Of a stretch of 11,228 nt of DNA, positions 1-6,866 are shown piece after piece. This stretch comes from Deltaproteobacteria bacterium (GTDB lineage: Bacteria; Desulfobacterota; DSM-4660; Desulfatiglandales; Desulfatiglandaceae). The position numbers and the translations under genes are program-made. The stretch lies in assembly GCA_019307645.1 (NCBI GenBank), contig JAFDJF010000282.1, positions 1-11,228 on the forward strand, written 5' to 3'. The first letter of the stretch is position 1, and each line of letters opens with the position of its first letter. The notes under the pieces were generated by a model that did not search any database, had not been told where the DNA came from, and saw only the letters and a program-made list of their open reading frames with translations.

Positions 1-36
1 GGAAGCACTGTAACTATTTGTTGACTGAATAAGGAT

Positions 37-214
37 GATGGTTTCGTAAAAAGTCGTCACTCCGGTGAAAACCGGAGTCCAGACAAGCTGAAACTATCTG
101 ATATAACTGGATTCTCCGATAAATCGGAATCTTCGACCGGCCGCAGTTTATCCCGCATTTGATGCGGGGCCGGAATAACGAAGGAGGGTGTTTCCCGACT
201 TTTACGAAACCATC
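37..214. repeat. MITE-like element, family 1, copy 1 (long form)
   Basis: The ends are inverted repeats: the left end at 37-56 (GATGGTTTCGTAAAAAGTCG) matches the reverse complement of the right end at 196-214 with one base of length difference. AAGGAT occurs immediately outside both ends (31-36 and 215-220), a possible 6-bp target-site duplication, although the flank is purine-rich and could match by chance. Inside is a perfect hairpin with 8-bp arms and a GAAA tetraloop (59-78) and a second hairpin with 7-bp arms (152-168) nested in CCGGCC/GGCCGG (137-142 and 168-173). No coding capacity is evident. A shorter copy lies at 8447-8578 in the same orientation. The left 70 bases of the two copies differ at one position and the last 30 internal bases are identical. 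Such an element would need a transposase in trans, and none is in the window. Confidence 0.8.
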
Positions 215-236
215 AAGGATAAGGATAGGATTTTTT

Positions 237-1466
237 ATGACATTCAAAAAATTAACCCTGACTCATTACATTTTCATAGGTCTCCTGCTTGGTCTGATTT
301 CCGGGAGAATTGCAGGTGAAGACATTCTGCCGGTTGCTGATCCGTTGGCTGAGCTATTCTTGCGGCTGCTCCGGATGGCAATAATACCGCTTATTATCAC
401 TTCGATTATATCAGGCGTTTTGAGTATTGGGACTGCCCGAGGCTTGGGAAGGCTGGGGGTAAAGACGTTTGTTTATTACATAACCAGCAGCTTGCTGGCT
501 ATCATTACCGGTCTGTTTCTTGTCAATCTGTTTCGTCCCGGTGTCGGAGCCAATATTGATCTCAAGGAAGTCCCTCAGAAAATTGAAGCTGCTCAACAAA
601 GTATCGGAGAACTCCTTTTTCGCATAATTCCTGAAAACCCTTTCCAATCGATCGCCACGGGGGATGTTTTACCGGTAATCTTCTTCTGTATATTGTTTGG
701 TTATTTTATTACACGCTTGAATGATCCATATCGCACCCAGCTGTCCGACTTCTTTCAAGGTACATTCCAGGCAATGATGAAATTGACCCACGTGGTTATA
801 TGGACAGCGCCCGTTGGCGTGTTTGGTATCACTGCCCGCATTACTGCAACTTCCGGATTCGGCGCATTTAAATCATTGGGGTTTTATTTTCTTGTCGTGT
901 TGCTTGGACTGTTTGTCCACGCTTTTATCAGTCTGCCCATTCTGTTGAGATTGATTGCCCGAATCAATCCTTACAGCCATTACAAAGGAATGTTATCTGC
1001 TCTCTTGACTGCGTTCTCAACATGTTCATCCATGGTCACCCTCCCTTTAACCATTAGGGCGACAACAGAAAATTCAAAAGTATCAAGCAAGATTTCCAGT
1101 TTCATGCTGCCCATTGGTGCGACAATAAACATGGACGGTACCGCACTTTATGAATGTGTGGCTACAATATTCATTGCCCAGGTTTACGGTTTTGATCTTG
1201 GATTCGGACAACAAATAATCGTTGTGTTGACCGCGCTGCTCGCCTCGATCGGCGCTGCCGGTGTACCAATGGCCGGTCTTGTGATGATGTCTATAATTCT
1301 TACTGCAGTGGGGCTTCCACTGGAACTTGTGGGCATCATACTGGCTGTAGACCGGATATTGGACATGTTTCGAACCACCGTTAATGTGCTGAGTGACTCA
1401 TGCGGTTGTGTTATTATCGCACGGCTGGAAGGTGAGACATTGGAAGGGATTGGTGAGCTTGATTGA
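237..1466 (+). CDS. Dicarboxylate/amino acid:cation symporter (DAACS family)
   Basis: This is a polytopic inner-membrane symporter of 409 aa, the family's usual length, related to GltP/DctA/GltPh. It would import an acidic amino acid or C4-dicarboxylate with Na+ or H+. The signature elements appear in order: a serine-rich re-entrant hairpin 1 (FSTCSSMVTLP), the NMDGT cation motif at 298-302, hairpin 2 (AAGVPMAG), and the last-helix motif with D376, R379, T380, N383 and D387. R379 aligns with the arginine that binds the side-chain carboxylate in acidic-substrate members (GltPh R397). The usual NVxGD appears as NVLSD, so serine replaces glycine. I chose ATG 237 because AGGA lies 6 bases upstream and the next residues match a family N-terminus. 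An in-frame ATG at 159 lies inside the MITE and would add 26 unrelated residues. The gene converges on the SpmAB gene with 8 bp between stops. The exact substrate cannot be told. Confidence 0.93.
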   Translation: MTFKKLTLTHYIFIGLLLGLISGRIAGEDILPVADPLAELFLRLLRMAIIPLIITSIISGVLSIGTARGLGRLGVKTFVYYITSSLLAIITGLFLVNLFRPGVGANIDLKEVPQKIEAAQQSIGELLFRIIPENPFQSIATGDVLPVIFFCILFGYFITRLNDPYRTQLSDFFQGTFQAMMKLTHVVIWTAPVGVFGITARITATSGFGAFKSLGFYFLVVLLGLFVHAFISLPILLRLIARINPYSHYKGMLSALLTAFSTCSSMVTLPLTIRATTENSKVSSKISSFMLPIGATINMDGTALYECVATIFIAQVYGFDLGFGQQIIVVLTALLASIGAAGVPMAGLVMMSIILTAVGLPLELVGIILAVDRILDMFRTTVNVLSDSCGCVIIARLEGETLEGIGELD

Positions 1467-1474
1467 GTTACGCT

Positions 1475-2767
1475 CTAACCATAAAGAAGTAAACAGACGA
1501 CCACCGCAGCCGTGATCCCTGCCAAATCAGCAGTCAATGCTGCCGGCAGAGCATGACGAATACGCCGGATTTGAACGGCTCCGAAATAGACCGCCAGCAC
1601 ATAAAAAGTGGTTTCTGTCGACCCCTGCATTGTTGATACCAGATACCCTGTGTAGCTGTCCGGACCGATGGCTGGGTCGTTGATAATAGACGCCATAATC
1701 CCGTATGCTCCGGACCCGGAAAGGGGGCGCAGGAGCGCCATGGGAAGGGCTTCTGCGGGCAGACCCACTTTTTGTGTCCATGCGCCAAGTAAACTCACCA
1801 TGGTTTCCATGGCCCCACTGGCACGAAACATGCCTACTGCCACCAGTATGGCCACCAGGAATGGGATGATCCTGATGGCCACCTGGAAGCCTTCTTTGGC
1901 CCCGTCCACAAAAACCTCGTAAACACGCACCCTTTTGGCTATCCCGAAAGCAAGGAACCCCAGCATGAGGCCGGGGATGATCCACGGAGAGATGGACCTG
2001 CCGTATATAACGGTTAGGGGAACAAGCGACATAAGAACACAAAGGGCAATCCCGCTCACCCAAACCGGATACCCTTTCTCAGACGCTTCGGTCATCGTCT
2101 CATTTTTCGGAGGTGCTGCATCCGGAGTCCCCATTTTTTCGATTTCAACAGGACGCGTCCGCCTGGCCAACCTGCCATACAGTTTGGCCGCAAATATGGC
2201 TACAATCGTAGAACATATCGTGGCGAACAGGGTGGTTGGGAGAATCCCGGCCGGGTCAGCAGACCCTGCAGCCGCACGAAGGGCAATGACCCCGGTAGGC
2301 AAAAGAGTCACATTGGAGGTGTTTATGGCAAGGAACAGAACCATGGAATCGGTGGCTGTTCCGGGACGCGAATTCAATTTGTCAAGCTCCTGCATCGCCC
2401 GGATACCAAAAGGCGTGGCTGCATTTCCAAGCCCCAGGGCGTTGGCCGACATGTTCAGGATCATGCTCCCCATTGCCGGATGCTCCGGGGGCACTTCCGG
2501 AAAAAGCCTGACCATCAAAGGTCGGATGAGCTTGGCCAGGACTGTGAGCATACCGCCGGCCTCTGCCACCTTCATCAATCCCAGAAACAGAGTCATCACA
2601 CCCACAAGGCCCAGGGCCAGTTCAACGGAACCGGAAGCAGATTCCAGCATGGCCCTGGTCAGGCCTTCCATGGGGGATACATCGCCGTTTTCGGGAGCCC
2701 AGTTGAACTGACGCCATCCGGCCGAAAGAAATGCGATGAAAACAATTATGAAAAAGATAACATTCAT
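1475..2767 (-). CDS. SpmA-SpmB fusion protein (nucleoside-recognition/gate domain membrane protein)
   Basis: This 430-aa membrane protein joins what are two separate Bacillus proteins, SpmA and SpmB. Residues 1-200 are SpmA-like, with an N-terminal membrane segment and the hallmark NMSANALGLGNAATPFG (105-121). A hydrophilic linker spans about 200-235. Residues 236-430 are SpmB-like, with the hallmarks SGSGAYG (350-356), DSYTGYLVSTMQGSTET (370-386) and FYVLAVYFGAV. Both halves belong to the gate/nucleoside-recognition domain group. In Bacillus these proteins affect spore-core dehydration. Fused forms occur in non-sporulating Gram-negatives, where the role is unknown. The start lies 19 bp after the dctM stop, so it is probably the last gene of the TRAP operon. 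The ribosome site is weak (AAAGG about 13 bases upstream). The domain identity is clear, but transport of any particular compound is not shown. Confidence 0.88.
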   Translation of the reverse strand: MNVIFFIIVFIAFLSAGWRQFNWAPENGDVSPMEGLTRAMLESASGSVELALGLVGVMTLFLGLMKVAEAGGMLTVLAKLIRPLMVRLFPEVPPEHPAMGSMILNMSANALGLGNAATPFGIRAMQELDKLNSRPGTATDSMVLFLAINTSNVTLLPTGVIALRAAAGSADPAGILPTTLFATICSTIVAIFAAKLYGRLARRTRPVEIEKMGTPDAAPPKNETMTEASEKGYPVWVSGIALCVLMSLVPLTVIYGRSISPWIIPGLMLGFLAFGIAKRVRVYEVFVDGAKEGFQVAIRIIPFLVAILVAVGMFRASGAMETMVSLLGAWTQKVGLPAEALPMALLRPLSGSGAYGIMASIINDPAIGPDSYTGYLVSTMQGSTETTFYVLAVYFGAVQIRRIRHALPAALTADLAGITAAVVVCLLLYG

Positions 2768-2786
2768 GGGGTATGGTATACCTTTA

Positions 2787-4064
2787 CTATTGCAATCCTA
2801 ACAGGCCGGGCAGGAACAGGCTCAAACCGGGCCAATAGGTAATGCATAACAGTGTAAAGACAAGAAGCAGCAAAAACGGCAGCGTCGCCCTGTATATCTG
2901 TGTGACAGGACGTTCAAATCTTGAGCTTGAGATAAAGAGATTAAGGCCAACCGGTGGTGTATTATATCCAATCCCGAGGTTGGCGAGAAAGACCACGCCC
3001 AGGTGGAGCGGGTCGATTCCGAATCTATTTGCAAGCGGAACAATCAGGGGGACCACAACCAGAATTGCGCTGAATATATCCATCATACAACCTACCAGGA
3101 TCAGAAAGACATTAAGGAGAAGAAGAAACCCAATCTTGGACGTAACCATTCCTTCCATAAAATCCAGAATCTTAACCGGAATAAAGGCATCCACCAGATA
3201 GTTTGTAAACCCCAGTGCGGCCCCCAGGATGATCATGATGCTCCCGACCATTATCATGCTCTCCCTCATGACCCGAGGCAGATCTCTAGTCAAGGTCAGT
3301 TCGTGAAAAACAATAACTTTAACGAACAGAATATAGCCGACCGTCAGGGCGGCCGCCTCTGTGGCCGTACTGAACCCTGAATAGATACCTGCAATGATTA
3401 TGATAGGGATTGGAATCTCCCAGGAAGCCTCTTTGAAGGCGGACAGGAATTCACGGGTTGAGAACGGCGGCCGTTTAAGTTTCCATTTCCGTCCCATGTA
3501 CACTGAAAAAAGGCACAGGATTCCAATCATAAAGATGCCTGGAAAAAGGCCTGCCACAAATAACTTCTCAATGCTTGTGCCTGAGACAAACCCATACAGT
3601 ATAATAGGCAGGCTCGGCGGAAAATGAAGCCCCAGACTACCTGAAGTGGTTATCAGGCCAAGGGAGAAATTTCTCTCATATTTCTCAGAAAGAAGGGCTG
3701 GAAGAAGCAGCCCGCCAAGAGCGATAATTGTAATGCCCGTCGCTCCGGTAATGGCAGTAAAAAAGGCACAGGACACCAGAGCGACGATCCCCAGCCCACC
3801 GGGAATCCATCCAAAAAGGCTTCTTGAAAACCTTACCAGGCGGGCCGATGTCCCGCCCTCAGCCATCAAATACCCGGCGAATGTAAAGAGTGGAATCGCC
3901 AGCAGTACCGGAGCGTTTGCCAGGCGGAAAATTTCAATGGGGATCGCCATGAAATTAACCTGGCTCACATAAAGGCCCAGGAGGGTTGCCGCCAGGATGC
4001 CCGCGAAAAGAGGGAGACCCAGAATAATCAGAAAGATGAGCAATATGACTATCAGCAAAATCAT
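2787..4064 (-). CDS. dctM: TRAP transporter large permease DctM
   Basis: The large integral-membrane subunit of a TRAP transporter, 425 aa and typical in length, very hydrophobic and predicted to have about 12 membrane segments. It forms the ion-coupled translocation pathway with DctQ in the inner membrane and receives ligand from DctP. Family motifs seen: PLFTFAGYLMAEGG (58-71), PPSLPIILYG (149-158), GFSTATEAAALTVGY (230-244), GCMMDIFSAILVVVPLIVP (325-343) and NLGIGYNTPPVGLNLF (362-377). The start ATG overlaps the dctQ stop by 4 bases (ATGA), the standard arrangement for translational coupling of these subunits. SpmAB follows after 19 bp. The sequence resembles the TRAP subgroup that travels with TatT lipoproteins more than the classical C4-dicarboxylate set. 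That subgroup placement is from memory and needs a tree. Confidence 0.95.
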   Translation of the reverse strand: MILLIVILLIFLIILGLPLFAGILAATLLGLYVSQVNFMAIPIEIFRLANAPVLLAIPLFTFAGYLMAEGGTSARLVRFSRSLFGWIPGGLGIVALVSCAFFTAITGATGITIIALGGLLLPALLSEKYERNFSLGLITTSGSLGLHFPPSLPIILYGFVSGTSIEKLFVAGLFPGIFMIGILCLFSVYMGRKWKLKRPPFSTREFLSAFKEASWEIPIPIIIIAGIYSGFSTATEAAALTVGYILFVKVIVFHELTLTRDLPRVMRESMIMVGSIMIILGAALGFTNYLVDAFIPVKILDFMEGMVTSKIGFLLLLNVFLILVGCMMDIFSAILVVVPLIVPLANRFGIDPLHLGVVFLANLGIGYNTPPVGLNLFISSSRFERPVTQIYRATLPFLLLLVFTLLCITYWPGLSLFLPGLLGLQ

Positions 4065-4588
4065 TTTCCAAGGCCCCTGAAAATTTCAAGCCCCTGGTTT
4101 ATTCCCCTGAGCAAGAATCGAAAGAGGATCAAGGCAAAGCCCGCAGGGATGATCAACTCTCCTATCCATACAGGAAAATTGCGGAATAGAGTTCCTCCAA
4201 ATTCCATCTCCATTTTGACATAATCGATGGAGACCTTGAGCATTATGGCGGATATCAGCACACATACGATTGACAGGATGAATTCGCGGGCAGACAACCA
4301 TTTTTGTGGAAGAAGAGAGCTAAAGAGATCGATCTTGATGTGTCTGTTTTCCATTGTGACAAGTGAAGCACCCAGAAAGGTCAGCCACAGGACGAGGAGT
4401 TTTACAAAAGGTTCAGTCCAGTCCAGGTTTCCCATAAGGGAATTGGCCCATTGAAAATGTCCGTGAGTATAAAGGCCCCGAAGGCATACATGGATGAAGG
4501 TGAAAACAACCATCAACCAGAGAAACACGATGATCAGCCATCCCTCAACTCGTGCAAGAACATTGTCAAACCATTTCAAGGCATTCAT
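4061..4588 (-). CDS. dctQ: TRAP transporter small permease DctQ
   Basis: The small membrane subunit of the TRAP transporter, 175 aa. It shows four hydrophobic segments at about 17-36, 61-80, 103-122 and 141-162. The conserved cytoplasmic-loop pattern SLVTMENRHIKIDLF (75-89) matches the family consensus around a GHIxVD-like motif. DctQ packs against DctM and helps dock DctP. The loop between segments 1 and 2 (37-60) is fairly long. Its stop overlaps the dctM start by 4 bases. Upstream, its leader is unusual: the tip of a MITE-like element ends 9 bases before the ATG. The only Shine-Dalgarno-like bases, TAGG at 4600-4597, straddle that tip. Translation of this gene may therefore depend on sequence brought by the element. 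Confidence 0.92.
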   Translation of the reverse strand: MNALKWFDNVLARVEGWLIIVFLWLMVVFTFIHVCLRGLYTHGHFQWANSLMGNLDWTEPFVKLLVLWLTFLGASLVTMENRHIKIDLFSSLLPQKWLSAREFILSIVCVLISAIMLKVSIDYVKMEMEFGGTLFRNFPVWIGELIIPAGFALILFRFLLRGINQGLEIFRGLGK

Positions 4589-4597
4589 AGTGTCGGC

Positions 4598-4758
4598 CTA
4601 GGAAGCTGTCCGAGAATGCCCTTTTCCCCAAACTCTTCGTCATGTCCGAAAAAATTATCCTCGGAATATCAACTATATGCCTGTGGTAATTTTTTCGGGC
4701 ATTCCTCGATTCATTCCTCGATTTTGGAAAAAATTGCTATTCTCGGACAGCCTCCTAG
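4598..4758. repeat. Fold-back MITE-like element, family 2, copy A (complete), inside the TRAP operon
   Basis: This 161-bp element lies between dctP and dctQ. Its ends are inverted repeats of 20 bp with one mismatch, consensus CTAGGARGCTGTCCGAGAAT. A second, internal inverted repeat is perfect over 12 bp (4646-4657 and 4687-4698, CCGAAAAAATTA) around a 29-base loop. Sequence between the two pairs is also partly complementary, so the whole unit can fold as one long imperfect hairpin. A 12-bp tandem duplication (CATTCCTCGATT at 4700-4711 and 4712-4723) is absent from the other copy. An inverted copy lies at 8225-8362. No gene or transposase is present. Confidence 0.82.
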
Positions 4759-4781
4759 TTGGGTCGTTAGTACCAGACCAA

Positions 4782-4830
4782 ATTACAGGTAACTGGTTGC
4801 TGGTTACTCGTCACTGATCACTGATCCCTA
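4782..4830. repeat. Degenerate tandem heptamers at the 3' end of dctP
   Basis: Seven consecutive 7-mers can be read from 4782: ATTACAG, GTAACTG, GTTGCTG, GTTACTC, GTCACTG, ATCACTG and ATCCCTA, roughly RTYACTG. The tract runs into the end of dctP. On the minus strand it encodes the final residues NRDQ (partly) and the TGA stop at 4820-4818. GTTGCTG units recur at 6769-6789. Function is unknown. Confidence 0.6.
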
Positions 4831-5840
4831 TTGAGCAACCCGTAAATTCTGTTCAGAACCTCTTTCGGATAAATCTCCCCCGTCAGTTCCCGGGTAACCT
4901 GATCACGTATGCTTCGAAATTCCTCCAGATCACTGCCTGAAGGAGAAGGAATAATGGTCACTCCGCTGTCTTTGATTATCTGGATAGCTTCGTCTTTTTG
5001 CTTCCTTAGTGCCAGCGTGAGGTCTCTCATTGCCTTCTCCACAGCACCTGGGAGCATCGCGGAGAGATTTTGAGGTAGTTTTTTTAAGTATTTTGAGGAA
5101 ATAAGCACTGCCCCGGTGGAGTGGACCATGGGTAGGTCCAGCATGTAGTTCACGGATGTATACCACTGCAGTGCCAGGGCACCAAGGGGTGGCGCGTAGA
5201 ATGTGTCGATCATGCCTGTGTTGATAGCAGTGGTTACATCTGTGATAGCAAGGGGGATTGGGTTGACTCCCATTGCGGTGAATGTCTCTTTGGCGATTGG
5301 ATCGCCCGCCCAGGTCCAGATCTTGAGGCCCGAGAAGTCCTTTAGTTTTTTAATCGGTTTTTTCGAAAAAAGATAGACATTGCCGACCTCTGTCCAAGAC
5401 AGGAGTTCAAATCCTTTTTTTCTGAATTGATCAGCAAAAAAAGGACGCATTTCCCGGTGAACCCGATCTATTTCCTCATAGCTCTCAAAAAGGAACGGAA
5501 GGTCCAGGACCCTGACCATGGGCAGTATCTGACCGAAACCCACTCCGGTAAATCCCGCACAATGGATCTGCCCGATCCTGATTTTTCTCAGCACGTCCAG
5601 CTCATCTCCGGCTATTCCGCCTGCATAGACCCGGAAACCGAGCTGCCCATTACTTTTTTCCCTGATGTCTTTGTCAAGGATTTTCATATATTTAATCCAT
5701 AGGGAACCTTCCGGTGCCACAGCTGCAAATTTTATTGTGTACTGTGGCCCTGCAGCCGCACAATTTGCAGAAATGAGCAGACCTAAAACTGCGATTCCAA
5801 GAAGAGTAAAAAATAGACTGGCTGTTTTATTTTCCGGCAA
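4818..5840 (-). CDS. dctP: TRAP transporter substrate-binding protein DctP (TatT-associated type)
   Basis: The periplasmic ligand receptor of the TRAP transporter, 340 aa including a signal peptide (about residues 1-30, signal-peptidase I site likely after CAAA). The fold signatures are clear: a G-G-E-hydrophobic stretch at 75-90, VLDLPFLF at 111-118, FSGLKIWTW at 169-177, TDVTTAINTGMIDTFYAPPLGAL at 200-222. In most DctP proteins the segment after GLK reads IRV, and that arginine binds the ligand carboxylate. Here it is W175, with W177 close by, so the usual anchor is missing. The start is TTG, supported by an ideal GGAGG 5 bases upstream (5850-5846). That GGAGG overlaps the tatT stop codon, so the two are probably translationally coupled. 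The last residues are encoded by a heptamer repeat tract. The substrate is unknown, perhaps a hydrophobic or neutral ligand. Confidence 0.92.
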   Translation of the reverse strand: MPENKTASLFFTLLGIAVLGLLISANCAAAGPQYTIKFAAVAPEGSLWIKYMKILDKDIREKSNGQLGFRVYAGGIAGDELDVLRKIRIGQIHCAGFTGVGFGQILPMVRVLDLPFLFESYEEIDRVHREMRPFFADQFRKKGFELLSWTEVGNVYLFSKKPIKKLKDFSGLKIWTWAGDPIAKETFTAMGVNPIPLAITDVTTAINTGMIDTFYAPPLGALALQWYTSVNYMLDLPMVHSTGAVLISSKYLKKLPQNLSAMLPGAVEKAMRDLTLALRKQKDEAIQIIKDSGVTIIPSPSGSDLEEFRSIRDQVTRELTGEIYPKEVLNRIYGLLNRDQ

Positions 5841-5845
5841 ATTTT

Positions 5846-5850
5846 CCTCC
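5846..5850 (-). promoter_or_regulatory. Ribosome binding site of dctP overlapping the tatT stop
   Basis: On the minus strand the sequence reads TAGGAGG, then AAAAT, then TTG. The tatT stop TAG (5852-5850) shares its final G with the GGAGG. The strong site and 5-base spacing support the TTG start of dctP and suggest coupling to tatT translation. Confidence 0.75.
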
Positions 5851-6719
5851 TATAGAAAAAGGTCTTCTGACATTTCCAGCAGGCGTTTTGATTTTTGCTT
5901 CATTACCGCGTTGATAAGGCAGACTTCATTCAAATTATCAGAAGATGCGTTTTGGATCTCGTTAATAAGTTTTAGAAATAAATCTTTGTTTTGAACTCTT
6001 ACCGCATAGTAGCGTGCAAAGTAATAATGGGCCAGGAGAAACTTTCCATCACTCAATTGAATCGCCTTTTCAAAGCATTCTCTTGCCCTTGTTTCGTCCC
6101 CTCCCAGTTGGGCGGGCATGGCCGCAAGCACTGAACCCATCAGGATATATGGTGCGCCATAGAAATAGTCGGGTTTTATCTCCAGTGCCCTTTTAACACA
6201 GCTCTGAGCGGTGCTCAACTGTCCCAGGGCGGCAGTTTTGTCCAGGTTCAGGTTGATCCATGCATTCCACGCCATAGCAGTCCAGAACAGGGCCTCAAGG
6301 TCTCCCTCTCCAATGGCGTTTATCCGGCCCGGAATGACATCTTTTTTAAAACCAGCGTCTTTTGAAACAGGCGCTTTTCGTCCAAGGGCCTTAAACCCGT
6401 AGTCCCTGGCACGAAGATAGAGTGATGATGCCGCCTCAGGATCATCTTCCTCGACGAACAACATGGTGTATCCGGTAAACGCTGTGCACAGGGTGGTCAA
6501 GATCTGTTTATTTTCCGGGTCGTTTTTTAACAGTCCTTCCATAAGCTTCAGGCCGGCAGGCATGGACTGTTTTGCCAGATCCGGATCACACTCCTCAAAA
6601 AATGTCTGAGACAAGTTCGGAATGAATGATGGGGCAAATTTCAAGGCCATCTTTACACATCCCGTTAAAGACAGACAGAGGAAGGATACGGTGAGGAATT
6701 TCAACACGTGTTTTTTCAT
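5850..6719 (-). CDS. tatT: TatT-family lipoprotein (TRAP transporter T-component)
   Basis: A 289-aa helical lipoprotein. The N-terminus MKKHVLKFLTVSFLCLSLTGC is a type II signal peptide with lipobox LTGC, so C21 should be lipidated. Valine at +2 does not suggest inner-membrane retention. The rest is TPR-like helical repeat. It includes LFWTAMAWNAWINL (144-157), followed by ALEIKPDYFYGAPYILMGSVLAAMPAQLGGDETRARECFEKAI in pieces at 178-220, and AHYYFARYYAVRV (230-242). This pattern matches the TatT family, known from Treponema pallidum Tp0956, which associates with a TRAP binding protein and may shuttle ligand. Its position 9 bp before dctP fits exactly. An in-frame ATG at 6914 would add 65 residues of repeat-derived sequence and overlap the upstream gene, so I rejected it. 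The ribosome site is weak. Confidence 0.87.
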   Translation of the reverse strand: MKKHVLKFLTVSFLCLSLTGCVKMALKFAPSFIPNLSQTFFEECDPDLAKQSMPAGLKLMEGLLKNDPENKQILTTLCTAFTGYTMLFVEEDDPEAASSLYLRARDYGFKALGRKAPVSKDAGFKKDVIPGRINAIGEGDLEALFWTAMAWNAWINLNLDKTAALGQLSTAQSCVKRALEIKPDYFYGAPYILMGSVLAAMPAQLGGDETRARECFEKAIQLSDGKFLLAHYYFARYYAVRVQNKDLFLKLINEIQNASSDNLNEVCLINAVMKQKSKRLLEMSEDLFL

Positions 6720-6768
6720 GGCAAACCCAATGATTTTTCGCCCCAAATTCCGTTTGATAGGACTTTGC

Positions 6769-6789
6769 GTTGCTGGTTGCTGGGTGCTG
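6769..6789. repeat. Tandem heptamers between the TPR gene and tatT
   Basis: Three consecutive units, GTTGCTG, GTTGCTG and GGTGCTG, lie in the 146-bp gap. The first two are identical to a unit in the 4782-4830 tract. Confidence 0.55.
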
Positions 6790-6826
6790 AAGAGATTCAG
6801 AATCGAAGAGTATTTCAGGCCTTTTA

Positions 6827-6866
6827 CTTTTCGACTCTGAGACCCTTCGACTTTTCGACTTTCTTT
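6827..6866. repeat. Degenerate tandem octamers abutting the TPR gene stop
   Basis: Five 8-mers are in phase: CTTTTCGA, CTCTGAGA, CCCTTCGA, CTTTTCGA and CTTTCTTT. The last unit touches the TAA stop of the TPR gene (6868-6866). The period differs from the heptamer tracts but the style is similar. It lies between the TPR gene and tatT. Confidence 0.5.

Noticed and set aside
21..49. TTGACT as a -35 box for the symporter
   Set aside because: No acceptable -10 box lies 16-18 bases downstream.
159..236. Upstream in-frame ATG for the symporter
   Set aside because: It falls in the hairpin of the MITE-like element, has no ribosome site, and adds residues unlike the family; ATG 237 has AGGA 6 bases upstream.
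14..247. A 77-codon minus-strand frame across the first bases
   Set aside because: It lies almost wholly within the family 1 element and opposes the real symporter start; no recognisable protein.
1467..1474. Bidirectional terminator between the symporter and SpmAB
   Set aside because: Only 8 bases separate the stops and no stem-loop with a T-run is visible; the same holds for the 16-bp gap at 10059-10074.
1935..2711. A 258-codon plus-strand frame
   Set aside because: It is an antisense shadow of the SpmAB gene, whose motifs are unambiguous.
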